DNA from: Limosilactobacillus alvi
Lineage (GTDB): Bacteria; Bacillota; Bacilli; Lactobacillales; Lactobacillaceae
Direction of reading: 5' to 3'
NCBI RefSeq assembly: GCF_016900115.1
Contig: NZ_JACJJQ010000001.1
Location: 1-64,000, forward strand
Length of the DNA: 64,000 nt
The notes under the pieces were generated by a model, which saw only the letters and a list, made by a program, of their open reading frames with translations, did not search any database and was not told the DNA's origin. This document shows, one piece after another, positions 55,127 to 63,869 of this stretch. How positions within the stretch are numbered: the first letter of the stretch is position 1; the number at the start of each line of letters is the position of its first letter. Both the position numbers and the translations under genes were made by a program.

Positions 55127-55885
55127 TTACTGCCAATCTAAGGCTAATCCTTGATGCTTTAGAAGCCCAGCTAACTTATCGCGCTCAATGGTCTGCTTGG
55201 TTAACTTACTGCCCGTAATCTGCTTAGTAAAGGAATCAATCCGCCGATTAGCATTGCGTAAATCATAGTAAGTTTGAACGATTTTATCATAATCAGCCAA
55301 ACTACGAACATCAAAGTCCCTTGGATATTCATTTTCAAAGGCAATTTGGTTAATTGGTAGCCGCGGTTTTAATTGGGGTTCTTGGTTTGGCACTCCAACT
55401 TGCAGGCCTAAGATTGGGAAGGTTAATGCTGGTAAATTAAGCACCTTTACTAATTGCTCTGGATCATCGTTAACCGATCCCAAAATTACGGCGCCAAGGC
55501 CCATACTTTCAGCAGCTGTTACCGTGTTTTGCAAAGCCAAGACCGTATCTTCAACCCCCTGCATAAAAACATCAAAGGTGTGAAGACGCCCATCATCAAA
55601 GCCCAGTTGTTGACGGATTTGTTGATTCCGGTGCAAGTCAACAATATATACGAACAGGTCCCCGTTTGCGCCAATATATTGTTGACCCGAAATCGCCCGG
55701 ATTGCCGCTCGCTTGGCCAGATCCGTAACGTGCAAAATACTAAATTGTTGTAGAAACATACTCGTCGAAGTATGACTTGCTGCCGTATATAAGGTTTCTA
55801 GTTGTTCTGGTGACAAGGTTTGGTCTTTAAAAGACCGAATCGTGCGGTGGTTAGCAATTAAATCTGTGGTTGTAGTATGAATCAT
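55127..55885 (-). CDS. Nitroreductase-family NADPH oxidoreductase (NfsA-like)
   Basis: A 252-residue FMN protein. The N-terminal HRTIRSFKDQTLSPEQLE (from about residue 14) is the family's phosphate-contact segment, and AESMGLGAVILGSVNDD is the second flavin-binding box. Length and C-terminal region (LPINQIAFENEYP, then a helical tail) resemble the NfsA/FRP group. The start is ATG at 55885, eight bases after GGAGG. It is upstream of the aldo-keto reductase gene. Confidence 0.87.
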   Translation of the reverse strand: MIHTTTTDLIANHRTIRSFKDQTLSPEQLETLYTAASHTSTSMFLQQFSILHVTDLAKRAAIRAISGQQYIGANGDLFVYIVDLHRNQQIRQQLGFDDGRLHTFDVFMQGVEDTVLALQNTVTAAESMGLGAVILGSVNDDPEQLVKVLNLPALTFPILGLQVGVPNQEPQLKPRLPINQIAFENEYPRDFDVRSLADYDKIVQTYYDLRNANRRIDSFTKQITGSKLTKQTIERDKLAGLLKHQGLALDWQ

Positions 55886-56012
55886 TGTTAAAACCTCCAC
55901 TTACTTTTTGTCATTCACTAACATTAAACTACCGATTAAAGATCAACGTCAACTATTTTTGTAAAACAAAAACAGGAACCGACATTCGTCGAATTCCTGT
56001 AATTAATAGCCA

Positions 56013-56552
56013 TTATAAATATTTAGTAGTAAGGTCTGAATGCTTTGATTTTGCGATCATAAAGTAGGAAACTGCCGCAATTGCCCAAGCCCAAACAATG
56101 TGGCCGAAGAATTCGGAGAAATGTTCTGCGAATGGTTCGTTCCACGGAGCTGGGGTAGTTCCGAAGGCTGGCATAATAATGATGTGCCAAGCAACCCAAA
56201 TAATAATCCCATAAAGGGCTCCTTGCCAAGCCGCAATCCACTTAGTTTTTTCGAATTGGGCCAAGTAGATGAATAACCAAGCAAAGAAAATTGAGAAGCT
56301 AAAGTGCAAAATTAAAGCAACCCAGAACACCTTTTGATCCGTATTATAGTACACGTAGGTGTGAGTAAACTTAGCGGAAGCTCCTAATTGTTGTAACATA
56401 TGTTGCGGCGGATTCGTAGCGTCCCGTGCTAACGTCCGGGGTGGGAGAATCTTTTCCCACCCAATCTTAACCATTCCGGAAATCATTCCGGCAATAATTC
56501 CAACCCATACGGATTGCCAAAATTGGCGTCCCTTAGAAATCTTTTCTGACAT
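56013..56552 (-). CDS. YagU-family (DUF1440) inner membrane protein
   Basis: A 179-residue protein with four membrane segments. GIIAGMISGMVKIGWEKILPPR (read in two parts: GIIAGMISGMVK, GWEKILPPR) and AWQGALYGIIIWVAWHI match the YagU-like family, which has been linked to acid tolerance in E. coli. It is a single gene. The function here is not known. Confidence 0.82.
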   Translation of the reverse strand: MSEKISKGRQFWQSVWVGIIAGMISGMVKIGWEKILPPRTLARDATNPPQHMLQQLGASAKFTHTYVYYNTDQKVFWVALILHFSFSIFFAWLFIYLAQFEKTKWIAAWQGALYGIIIWVAWHIIIMPAFGTTPAPWNEPFAEHFSEFFGHIVWAWAIAAVSYFMIAKSKHSDLTTKYL

Positions 56553-56712
56553 AATGAATAATTCCTTCCTCTCTTGTGATTAAACTCACGATTGATTAGT
56601 ATAGGGATTCACTTACTTTATGTCAACCCTTTGTCATAAAATGATTTGACATTGCTTACCGGTTTGGTCAGGTTTGAGGTCGGTTCCTTATCTGAAGCAC
56701 CAATTTCAAATC

Positions 56713-56750
56713 AAAAACGAGGTTGGCCCTTTATCACCAACCCCGTTTTT
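56713..56750. terminator. Bidirectional terminator
   Basis: AAAACGAGGTTGG pairs with CCAACCCCGTTTT around a 10-base loop, with A and T tracts on both sides. It ends the leftward NEAT-like gene. Confidence 0.8.
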
Positions 56751-56805
56751 TCAATTTATTAGTTAATTTAATTTAAACTTATTTAGTAATTACTTCACTA
56801 ACCCT

Positions 56806-57389
56806 TTAACTGGCATGACTAGCATGCTCATTAATGCTAGCTAAACCAGACATTTCGTTCATCGTAGGCATCCCTGGTACCTCAGTATTAATCGTCACCC
56901 CAAGAAGATAGCTTGTTGCTGCAGCCGTTGGTAAATCCGCGTTCTTAGCTAAGCTTACTTGCCAATCTGCCGTACTCTTTGTAGAAACTTGGCTTGCTTT
57001 TACAAAATCAAGGTTTTCATTTTCTAAGTGGAAGTTACTAATCATGTGGGCCATGTTGGTCGAATGAATGGTTACGTTTACCGCAGTTTCATCAGTTTTA
57101 ATGTCAGCTGAACCGCTAAACATGCAACTCAATTCTGAAGGTTTATTAGTTTTTTGACCTTGATCGCCAGACTTTAAAAAACTAACTTGCGCTACCGCAC
57201 TCTGAGCAGTCGTCACTTTATTTCGATCCCTCGTTACCATATTTTGTTTATCGGTAGATTGGTTAATGGCGGTAGTTTTTGTTGTGCCAGCATGAATCGA
57301 CGGCTGATTAGCAACAAAGCCCGTAGTAGCAGCCAATCCAGTAACCGAAACCGTCAAAATGCCGCCTTCTTAAATTTTTTCTTATACAT
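56806..57389 (-). pseudogene. NEAT-like exported protein with a frameshift in the signal peptide
   Basis: The body (about 183 residues) follows the pattern of the NEAT domains encoded across the divergent gap: FLKSGDQGQKTNK, SELSCMFSGSADIK and VNVTIHSTNM. A proper start, ATG at 57389 after AGAGGATG, gives MYKKKFKKAAF and then a TGA. Adding one T in the T run at about 57357-57360 joins it to LTVSVTGLAATTGFVANQ and a normal signal peptide. The gene is thus broken by one base in a homopolymer, through mutation, phase variation or sequencing error. It has no membrane anchor or LPXTG, so it may be a secreted haemophore-like protein. Confidence 0.6.
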
Positions 57390-57525
57390 AGTTCATCCTC
57401 TGCATAGTAACTAAAAATTTAAAGATTATAAAATTTTAAATTGTGATGATTATGTCATCTTTCGATTAAAAGCGCAGTCTAACTATTGAAAGATTAGGAT
57501 TATTACCTATAAATGCGAAATTTTA

Positions 57526-57567
57526 TTGAAATAAAGTAAGCGAACGATTAAACTTAAGATAATCTTA
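57526..57567 (+). promoter_or_regulatory. Haem operon promoter with a palindromic operator
   Basis: -35 TTGAAA (57526-57531), 17-bp spacer and -10 TAAACT (57549-57554), immediately followed by the palindrome TAAGATAATCTTA (57555-57567). An AT-rich palindrome at this place suits a Fur-family repressor, as expected for iron or haem uptake genes, but the match to a Fur box is only partial. Confidence 0.5.
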
Positions 57568-57595
57568 TCCTTTAAAGTCTAAGGAGGCGTTTTCA

Positions 57596-59335
57596 GTGAA
57601 GTCCGGGGTCAAAATTGCCTATCGAGTGATTACATCAGTGTCACTTTTGGGCTTACTTGGATCATACGGAGTAACCGCCGTCAATCTAATCCCTTTAGTA
57701 GCAGTCAAAGCTGATGATTCGACTGCCGTTTCAACAACGGCAAATTTTCTAAAGCAGGGGACCAATGACCGTTCCGATGCGGCAAATTTTTTTGATTCAA
57801 CTGCCACACTTAAAAACAATAATGGCCAATATCAATTAGTTTTGACAATGCCAAGGGGCGCCAACTTCGTTCAAAAGCTGCAAATTGAAGGCGGGCAAGC
57901 GGCCCAGATCCAAAAGCAAGCCAATAATCAGGCTACTGTTACCTTTGATCTTCCGAATACTAGTGGAAAGTATACGGTTGATATGAACCTTAATATCATG
58001 GGAAATACCATGAATGAAAAGGCTGACTTAAAAGTTGATATGAGCAAGCTTACACAAGTCAGCTCCAGTAGTAGCACTAGCTCAAATTCCACTTCGACCT
58101 CCTCAACTAGTTCCGCAGCCACCAGCTCCTCCTCACAATCCACTAAAAATTCGAACAGTTCGCAAACTGGAACTTCCCAAGCAACTAGTACGACCTTTAC
58201 TAAGCCGCTCGCTGTCTTAAACAAAGATAACCCTGCTAAGACTTCCGAAGCCGCTGGATTCTTTGACAAACAAGTTACGGTTAAACCGGTTGGCGATAAT
58301 TACCAACTAACCTTCCACCTGATTTCTGGTTTTCAATACTTTAATGCCGATCAAGGAGTTTCAATTGACGGGCACGTAATTTCACCAACTAACCGCCATG
58401 ACGATGCCGCTAACTACACTGTTACCTTAACCAAGGCTCAATACGAAAAAGGGGGCATTCTCGCAACCTTTAAGTTAGCAATCTTAGGTAACCAGGATGA
58501 ATCCGCCTACCTAGTCTGGGATCAAGCCGCCTTCAAAGGTGAAAATTCAACTTCAACCTCCCCAACAGTTGTTACTAACCAAAATAACGGCAACGTTATC
58601 GATCCAAACAAACAAGTCCAAGACATTGGTTATGCTGTTTACAAGGAAGACCAGGGTGGCCTTTCAGATGCCAATGCTTTCTATACACATACCGCTCACG
58701 TTGTTAAAACCGGATCCAGTGGCTTTGATGTTACGATGACCATCCAAGCTGCCCACGGAGCAGCAACTTTCTCCCCGGTTTCAATGGCCGCTGGTCCCAT
58801 CACTAGTAAAAGCCATCACCTAAGCGGGGGTAAGGATATCTGGACTTATACCTTCCACATTAGTAACGCCAGCGCCTTAAACCAACGGACGGCTGGTCAA
58901 ATCTTAGTTGGCGTGCCCATTTTAAATATGCCCGCTCAAAATTATCAAGTTTGGTTTGACTTCCATGGTGCTAAAAGTGGTGGTAACGTTTCTGGCTACG
59001 GTACTGGTAATGGTACTGCAGCCCTTGGTGGTGGTGCTAACGGCGCAATTAGCGGAAATACTGGTGGCGATATCACCAGTAATATTACCAGCACTCCTGG
59101 AGCGGTCAACGCGGCTGCAATTACACCATTTGACCTCAAAGCTGCCCAAAAGTTGCTTGCTCGTTATGCCGTTCCCCACGGGATTAAGCATCGCGTCCAA
59201 GCATCGCTGATCGATTACCCAATCATCTCTACCATGATCTTATTTATGCTTGTTGGTTTAGGAATCATTGGTGGAACGATGATTTGGAACTACCGCTTTA
59301 CGAAGAAAACGAAGGGACATTACTACGATGAATAA
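57596..59335 (+). CDS. Membrane-anchored protein with three NEAT haem-binding-like domains
   Basis: A 579-residue surface protein. A signal peptide (1-39) is followed by three NEAT-type domains at about 47-150, 205-310 and 343-458, each opening with a S-x-A-x-x-F-F/Y pattern (SDAANFFD, SEAAGFFD, SDANAFYT). A Ser/Thr-rich linker (155-200) follows the first, and a Gly-rich linker the third. A single C-terminal membrane helix (543-563) with a basic tail replaces an LPXTG signal. NEAT domains capture haem at the surface. The canonical YxxxY haem loop is not obvious in any of them. The start is GTG with AAGGAGG. Confidence 0.82.
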   Translation: MKSGVKIAYRVITSVSLLGLLGSYGVTAVNLIPLVAVKADDSTAVSTTANFLKQGTNDRSDAANFFDSTATLKNNNGQYQLVLTMPRGANFVQKLQIEGGQAAQIQKQANNQATVTFDLPNTSGKYTVDMNLNIMGNTMNEKADLKVDMSKLTQVSSSSSTSSNSTSTSSTSSAATSSSSQSTKNSNSSQTGTSQATSTTFTKPLAVLNKDNPAKTSEAAGFFDKQVTVKPVGDNYQLTFHLISGFQYFNADQGVSIDGHVISPTNRHDDAANYTVTLTKAQYEKGGILATFKLAILGNQDESAYLVWDQAAFKGENSTSTSPTVVTNQNNGNVIDPNKQVQDIGYAVYKEDQGGLSDANAFYTHTAHVVKTGSSGFDVTMTIQAAHGAATFSPVSMAAGPITSKSHHLSGGKDIWTYTFHISNASALNQRTAGQILVGVPILNMPAQNYQVWFDFHGAKSGGNVSGYGTGNGTAALGGGANGAISGNTGGDITSNITSTPGAVNAAAITPFDLKAAQKLLARYAVPHGIKHRVQASLIDYPIISTMILFMLVGLGIIGGTMIWNYRFTKKTKGHYYDE

Positions 59336-60110
59336 AACCAAGTCATTCTGGTATCGGTGGTTGTTAGTAGCGGTTTTTACCATCCTCGGTCTGTTTACCG
59401 CTACTTCAGCTAACGCCGCTAACGTTAATTACCAGGCCTTAAAATACGGAACGAACGAAACTTCAATGGCTAGTAGCTACTACGTTCGGCCGGCACAAGT
59501 AACGGTTTCTGGAAACCAATACGTGGTGACCATGACCATCCACACGGCCGCAAACCTTGGTCAATGGCCCGTTACTGTCAATAGCATTAATGGTCAAGCA
59601 CCCCAAAACGTTTCGAAAACCCAAGGTGATGGTGGATACAACTATACTTACTCCTTTACCGCTAAATCACTTAACGGAGTAATTTCAAGTGCCATCTACG
59701 TTTCGATCCCCAATGTCTATACTGCCAACCACAACATTAGTTTCAAGTTTGATACTAGCCAACTCCCAGCCCTAAACGGGAAGAGTGCTAAAGTTGGGAG
59801 TACTCAAACCAGTAGCGCGGGAACTAGTAGTCAAGCTGCAAGTGTTGCGGGGGCAAATGATCCCCAATTACAACAAAAGCTTAAAAAATTAAACGCCCAA
59901 GCAAAGTCCCAATCCCAAGCTGCTAGTAAAAAGGAAAGTCGTCTTGCTAAAAAGACCTTAGAGCAAAATGTTCAAGCCCAAGCAGCTAACGACCGGAACC
60001 AAAAGTTGTTCTACTATGTATTAATTGGCGGTTGTCTTGGTTTGGTCATTATCATTGCGGCTGCTACCTACTTTGTCGTTAACGCAAAGAAGAAGCTCCC
60101 TCGGCATTAA
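59328..60110 (+). CDS. Membrane-anchored single NEAT-domain protein
   Basis: A 260-residue protein. A signal peptide (1-30, ending TSANA) is followed by one NEAT domain (about 32-145: SMASSYYVRPAQVTVSGNQY, VTMTIHTA), a Gln/Ser/Lys-rich coiled stalk (about 180-220) and a C-terminal membrane helix (225-247). Its start overlaps the previous stop by 8 bases. It probably passes haem from the three-NEAT protein to the binding protein encoded downstream. A hairpin separates it from that gene. Confidence 0.82.
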   Translation: MNKTKSFWYRWLLVAVFTILGLFTATSANAANVNYQALKYGTNETSMASSYYVRPAQVTVSGNQYVVTMTIHTAANLGQWPVTVNSINGQAPQNVSKTQGDGGYNYTYSFTAKSLNGVISSAIYVSIPNVYTANHNISFKFDTSQLPALNGKSAKVGSTQTSSAGTSSQAASVAGANDPQLQQKLKKLNAQAKSQSQAASKKESRLAKKTLEQNVQAQAANDRNQKLFYYVLIGGCLGLVIIIAAATYFVVNAKKKLPRH

Positions 60111-60121
60111 TAACCAAAATT

Positions 60122-60156
60122 CACCGCTGATTGGTTCGTTTGAATTATCAGCGGTG
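60122..60156 (+). terminator. Internal hairpin between NEAT genes and isdE-like gene
   Basis: A 10-bp perfect stem CACCGCTGAT/ATCAGCGGTG with a weak T-rich tail. It may act as a partial terminator or mRNA stabiliser that sets expression of the transporter below that of the surface proteins. Confidence 0.6.
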
Positions 60157-60187
60157 TTACTTTATCACCTTTTTTCGGAGGCCTTTT

Positions 60188-61069
60188 ATGAATTCTCGCA
60201 AACGCTTAATCATTATTCTTGTTAGTTTGTTAGTCATTATCGGCGGTGGTGCCGTAGCAATTCGCTACTTTGTCAACAAACAAGTTGCTCAAAGCCAACG
60301 GATCGTCGCGACCACAGATGCTATTACTGAAATTTTTGATAAGTTGGATGTTGACTTAGTTGGCGTGCCAACGACTTCACAAAAACTACCAAGTCGTTAT
60401 AAAAACGTAACCCATGTTGGTAGCCCCATGTCACCCAGTGTGGAAAAGATCGCTTCTTTAAACCCCTCAAAGGTTTACGCAGTTTCAACCTTAAAAGATC
60501 AATATTCTTCATCATTTAAAGCCCAAAGCGTTCCGGTTACCTACCTCAAACTTGATACGGTTGGGCAATTAAAGACGACCTTAAAGCAGCTAGGGAAAGA
60601 ATATTACCGGACCCGACAAGCTAACCAACAAATTAAGTTAATCAACCAGGCAATTAGCCAAGTTAAGGGCCGCCAACATGGCCGGCACCCCCGGGTCTTA
60701 GTTTTAATGGGGATGCCAGGAGCTGGCTATTTAATTGCGACGGACCACTCTTACGTTGGGGACCTCGTGCGCATTGCTGGTGGAAAAAACGTTTATGCTT
60801 CTAAAGGTCAAACTTATCTTTCCCCAAGCAATGAAACTTTAGCAACCAAGCATCCAGACGTAATCCTCCGTTTGTCCCACGCCATGCCATCAGTCACGAT
60901 TCCACAATTTAAGAAGGAATTCCAAACAAACCCGGTTTGGAAGAACATGCCCGCCGTCAAAAATCACCGGGTATATGATTTAAAGCAACCAACCTTTAAC
61001 GCTTCAGCTAATATGGAAGCGCCAAAGGCTTTACGGCAAGTCAGTCAATGGCTCTACCCAAATAAATAA
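60188..61069 (+). CDS. isdE: IsdE-like haem ABC transporter substrate-binding protein
   Basis: A 293-residue periplasmic-binding-like protein of the BtuF/FecB fold. GSPMSPSVEKIASLNP holds the methionine and LRLSHAMPS the histidine that act as haem-iron ligands in S. aureus IsdE. The N-terminus (residues 7-29) is a hydrophobic helix without a lipobox cysteine, so the protein seems held by an uncleaved helix rather than a lipid. The start is ATG at 60188 after GGAGG. It is followed by the permease gene with a 2-base gap. Confidence 0.88.
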   Translation: MNSRKRLIIILVSLLVIIGGGAVAIRYFVNKQVAQSQRIVATTDAITEIFDKLDVDLVGVPTTSQKLPSRYKNVTHVGSPMSPSVEKIASLNPSKVYAVSTLKDQYSSSFKAQSVPVTYLKLDTVGQLKTTLKQLGKEYYRTRQANQQIKLINQAISQVKGRQHGRHPRVLVLMGMPGAGYLIATDHSYVGDLVRIAGGKNVYASKGQTYLSPSNETLATKHPDVILRLSHAMPSVTIPQFKKEFQTNPVWKNMPAVKNHRVYDLKQPTFNASANMEAPKALRQVSQWLYPNK

Positions 61070-61071
61070 CA

Positions 61072-61998
61072 ATGAAAAAAATAACTTTAACCTATCTCAG
61101 CCTTTTAATTTTCTTAGTTTTAACCTTAGGATTGGCCTTTACCAACGGTGCTAGTCACTTTAGTTTAACGAATCTAACCACGACGAACCAAAATACCCTT
61201 TTTAATATCCGCCTTCCCCGGATTCTAGCGGCCCTCTTAGCGGGCGCTACCATTTCGGTTAGTGGGGCTTTCTTTCAAGCAGCGCTACGAAACCCGATTG
61301 CTGACCCCGGAATTATGGGGGTAGCCACCGGCGCTAATTTTTTTCAATTAATCGGCGGCCTCTTAATTCCTGGGATCTTTTTAAACCGAGTTGCCTGGGC
61401 GTTTCTTGGTGGTTTGGTCGCTTTTGAAATTCTCGTTCGTTTCCAACCCAAAATGGATCCTTACCGGCTAATCTTAGTCGGAGTTGCTATTAACGCAATG
61501 TTTTCCGGCCTAGTTAACCTAATTCCAACCCTGCCAGGAACCGCCAGTACTTCCCTTGCGACCGTGACCTGGACGAGTACCTTAACCCTCGCGGTTTTAG
61601 GCTTAAGCGGTCTAGTTTTAGCCGTTATTTTAGCCCCGTGGGGAAATTATCTCAAAGTTGACGATGCTCAACTCATTTCCCTGGGGCAATCTCCAAAGCG
61701 TCTCCGGCGGGGACTGCTTCTCGTAGCGGTTTTCTTGGCCACCACCGCGACCGCCTGCATTGGTGTCTTAGCTTTTATCGGTATTATCGTTCCTCACGTT
61801 GGTCGCCGCCTAGTTGGTCATGACTATAACCGACTTCTTCCCTTCGTCATGCTTGCTGGCGGTTGGCTCTTACTCTTCTTCGACACGGTTGGTCGCTTGA
61901 TCGTCCGGCCAAGCGAGTTACCAGCTGCGGCGCTCTTAGCGATCTTTGGGGGGCCAGCCTTGATTGGTATTTTGCAAGGGGGTCCGCAAAATGCTTAA
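61072..61998 (+). CDS. isdF: Haem/iron ABC transporter permease (FecCD family)
   Basis: A 308-residue permease with about nine membrane segments. FNIRLPRILAALLAGATISVSG, split here as FNIRLPRILAALLAG and ATISVSG, is the family signature. FIGIIVPHVGRRLVG and GRLIVRPSELPA are the ATPase-contact and C-terminal boxes. It forms the membrane channel for the IsdE-like protein's cargo. Its stop overlaps the ATPase start. Confidence 0.9.
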   Translation: MKKITLTYLSLLIFLVLTLGLAFTNGASHFSLTNLTTTNQNTLFNIRLPRILAALLAGATISVSGAFFQAALRNPIADPGIMGVATGANFFQLIGGLLIPGIFLNRVAWAFLGGLVAFEILVRFQPKMDPYRLILVGVAINAMFSGLVNLIPTLPGTASTSLATVTWTSTLTLAVLGLSGLVLAVILAPWGNYLKVDDAQLISLGQSPKRLRRGLLLVAVFLATTATACIGVLAFIGIIVPHVGRRLVGHDYNRLLPFVMLAGGWLLLFFDTVGRLIVRPSELPAAALLAIFGGPALIGILQGGPQNA

Positions 61999-62749
61999 AG
62001 CTGAACACCTAACTTTCGCTTACCCTGGTCAACCAAACCTCATTCAAGACTTACAAATCACCATTCCAGAACACCAAATCACTACCCTCATAGGGCCCAA
62101 TGGTTCTGGAAAATCGACTCTTCTTCAGCTACTAACTCGTCAATTACGACCAACTAGCGGGACTGTTTTCTTGGATGATAAAGATCTTTGGGAACTTGAT
62201 GCCCAAACGAGTGCCCAAAAAATTGCCATCGTTCAACAGCAACACCAACTTTACGATGAAATAACGGTTAAAGACCTAGTCCAGCTAGGCCGACTTCCTT
62301 ATCAATCAACGCTTTTTAGTGATCCCGATAACGAAAATACCGCCTCGATTCTACAACAGCTCAACCTCACTGAGCTAGCAACTAAATTGGTTAACCAATT
62401 ATCTGGGGGCCAAGCCCAACGAGTCTGGTTAGCCTTAGCTCTTAACCAACATCCCCAATACCTATTTTTGGATGAACCTACAACTTACCTCGATCTCCAT
62501 TACCAGGCTCGTTTTTTAGCACAACTGAGAGCCCTTAACCAATCGACCGGCCTCACTATCGTCATGATCCTTCATGACCTTAATCAAGCCTTGCGATATA
62601 GTGACTATTGTTGCTTATTTGCGAACGGTCAATTAATTACTACGGGCACTCCCGATGAAGTCCTGACCGCTGAGCGAGTAGCTTCAACCTTTAAAATTAA
62701 TTGTGATCTTGTGCAAACTGATCATGGTCCCGTCTTAGTCCAATACTAA
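61991..62749 (+). CDS. Haem/iron ABC transporter ATPase (FecE family)
   Basis: A 252-residue ATPase with GPNGSGKSTLLQLL near residue 36, LSGGQAQRVWLALAL, Walker B YLFLDEPTTYLDLHY and MILHDLNQAL. It is typical of siderophore/haem importer ATPases. I chose ATG at 61991, which overlaps the permease stop and follows AGGGGG. It is the last gene of the haem operon. Confidence 0.9.
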   Translation: MLKAEHLTFAYPGQPNLIQDLQITIPEHQITTLIGPNGSGKSTLLQLLTRQLRPTSGTVFLDDKDLWELDAQTSAQKIAIVQQQHQLYDEITVKDLVQLGRLPYQSTLFSDPDNENTASILQQLNLTELATKLVNQLSGGQAQRVWLALALNQHPQYLFLDEPTTYLDLHYQARFLAQLRALNQSTGLTIVMILHDLNQALRYSDYCCLFANGQLITTGTPDEVLTAERVASTFKINCDLVQTDHGPVLVQY

Positions 62750-62845
62750 CGGCCACTCAGAGCAATTTCTTGTCCACGTGACTTTTGCTTTCTCATGCAA
62801 AGGCTTATGATAAAGATAAATTAATCTCATAAAGAAGGTTTGATT

Positions 62846-63664
62846 ATGTTTCCAATGCTTGGTTTAAAAGCAAGTTCTGACCCCGCCCAAATTATGGATC
62901 GGCTACGACACCGGCCGGAAGTCTTTGAGTTTTTCACGGACGTTCCAGACTTCACTCCGGAAGGGCTTAACCACCTTAAAAAAATGATTGGCCTGGTTCA
63001 AAGCCAAGGGATTCAGCACATCATTCTTCACCAACCAATGAAGTTTCAAGGCCACCATACTGAACTCATCACGCCAGAAAAAGTTTTTCCTGAATTATAC
63101 GACTTCGTTCACCGGACCGCAGTTACCCTCATCGAAGTTGCCCAGGAACTCGGCATTCAAGCCTTAATTCATGGTTCTTACGATAGTGAACATGGCTTTG
63201 ACGAAATGTTGGCCTACTATCCCGACCTGGCCAGTGCCCGGCAACTTAACTTCCAAATGTTAGATCGGCTCCAAGCAATCGGTGGTGATAATGTGATGTT
63301 TGAAAATTCCATTTCACCTATCTTTTTCTATGGTGACCCAGAAGTTGAACAAACGATTTTGGATCATCACTACCGGCTAGTTTGCGATGTCTCCCACGCT
63401 TTTATTAGTGTCCACGGCAATAATGACAAGCTAGTTGCTAGCCTCAATCATGTTAAGCCAGCTATTGTCCACTACCACTTAGTCGATTCAATGGGCCAAA
63501 CCCACGATAGTCTTCAACTCGGTAAAGGTAAGATTGACTGGCAACGAGTATTGCCGACCCTTAATCCAAAAGCCACTGATATTTACGAAATCAACCTCAA
63601 AGACCAAGGTAATTGTGCTGAACAATTGGCAAGCCATGAGTACCTGAAACAATTCGTGAAGTAA
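62846..63664 (+). CDS. Sugar phosphate isomerase/epimerase-like TIM-barrel protein
   Basis: A 272-residue protein of the xylose-isomerase-like (AP endonuclease 2) fold. LHQPM, GSYDSEHGF, NVMFENS, DVSHAF and HYHLVDS place metal-binding His, Glu and Asp residues at the barrel's ends. The substrate is unknown. I chose ATG at 62846, seven bases after AGAAGG. A TTG six bases upstream is less likely. Confidence 0.78.
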   Translation: MFPMLGLKASSDPAQIMDRLRHRPEVFEFFTDVPDFTPEGLNHLKKMIGLVQSQGIQHIILHQPMKFQGHHTELITPEKVFPELYDFVHRTAVTLIEVAQELGIQALIHGSYDSEHGFDEMLAYYPDLASARQLNFQMLDRLQAIGGDNVMFENSISPIFFYGDPEVEQTILDHHYRLVCDVSHAFISVHGNNDKLVASLNHVKPAIVHYHLVDSMGQTHDSLQLGKGKIDWQRVLPTLNPKATDIYEINLKDQGNCAEQLASHEYLKQFVK

Positions 63665-63699
63665 GGAACGACAACTTGGATAAACCTTAGATATAACTA

Positions 63700-63848
63700 A
63701 AGAAAGCTGGGAAAAACTTCACGAAGACCTGGAAAAGATAAGGATGAAGGTTGATTTGCAAGCCAAATGCCACTTTGAGTCATATTCAGAGATAACAAAG
63801 AAGAGAGGAGGCCGGGAAGAAACACGAGTTTCTTTCCGGCCTCTTGAA
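63700..63848 (-). repeat. Dispersed intergenic repeat, copy H (degenerate, reverse orientation)
   Basis: A diverged arm (AGCTGGGAAAAACTTC ... AAGATAAGGATGAAGGTTGA), a shortened box (ATTCAGAGAT) and a well-kept hairpin GAGGCCGGGAAGAAACACG...TTTCTTTCCGGCCTC. It lies between two convergent genes and can terminate both. Confidence 0.72.
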
Positions 63849-63869
63849 CTAATCTTAGGTTGTTAGGCT

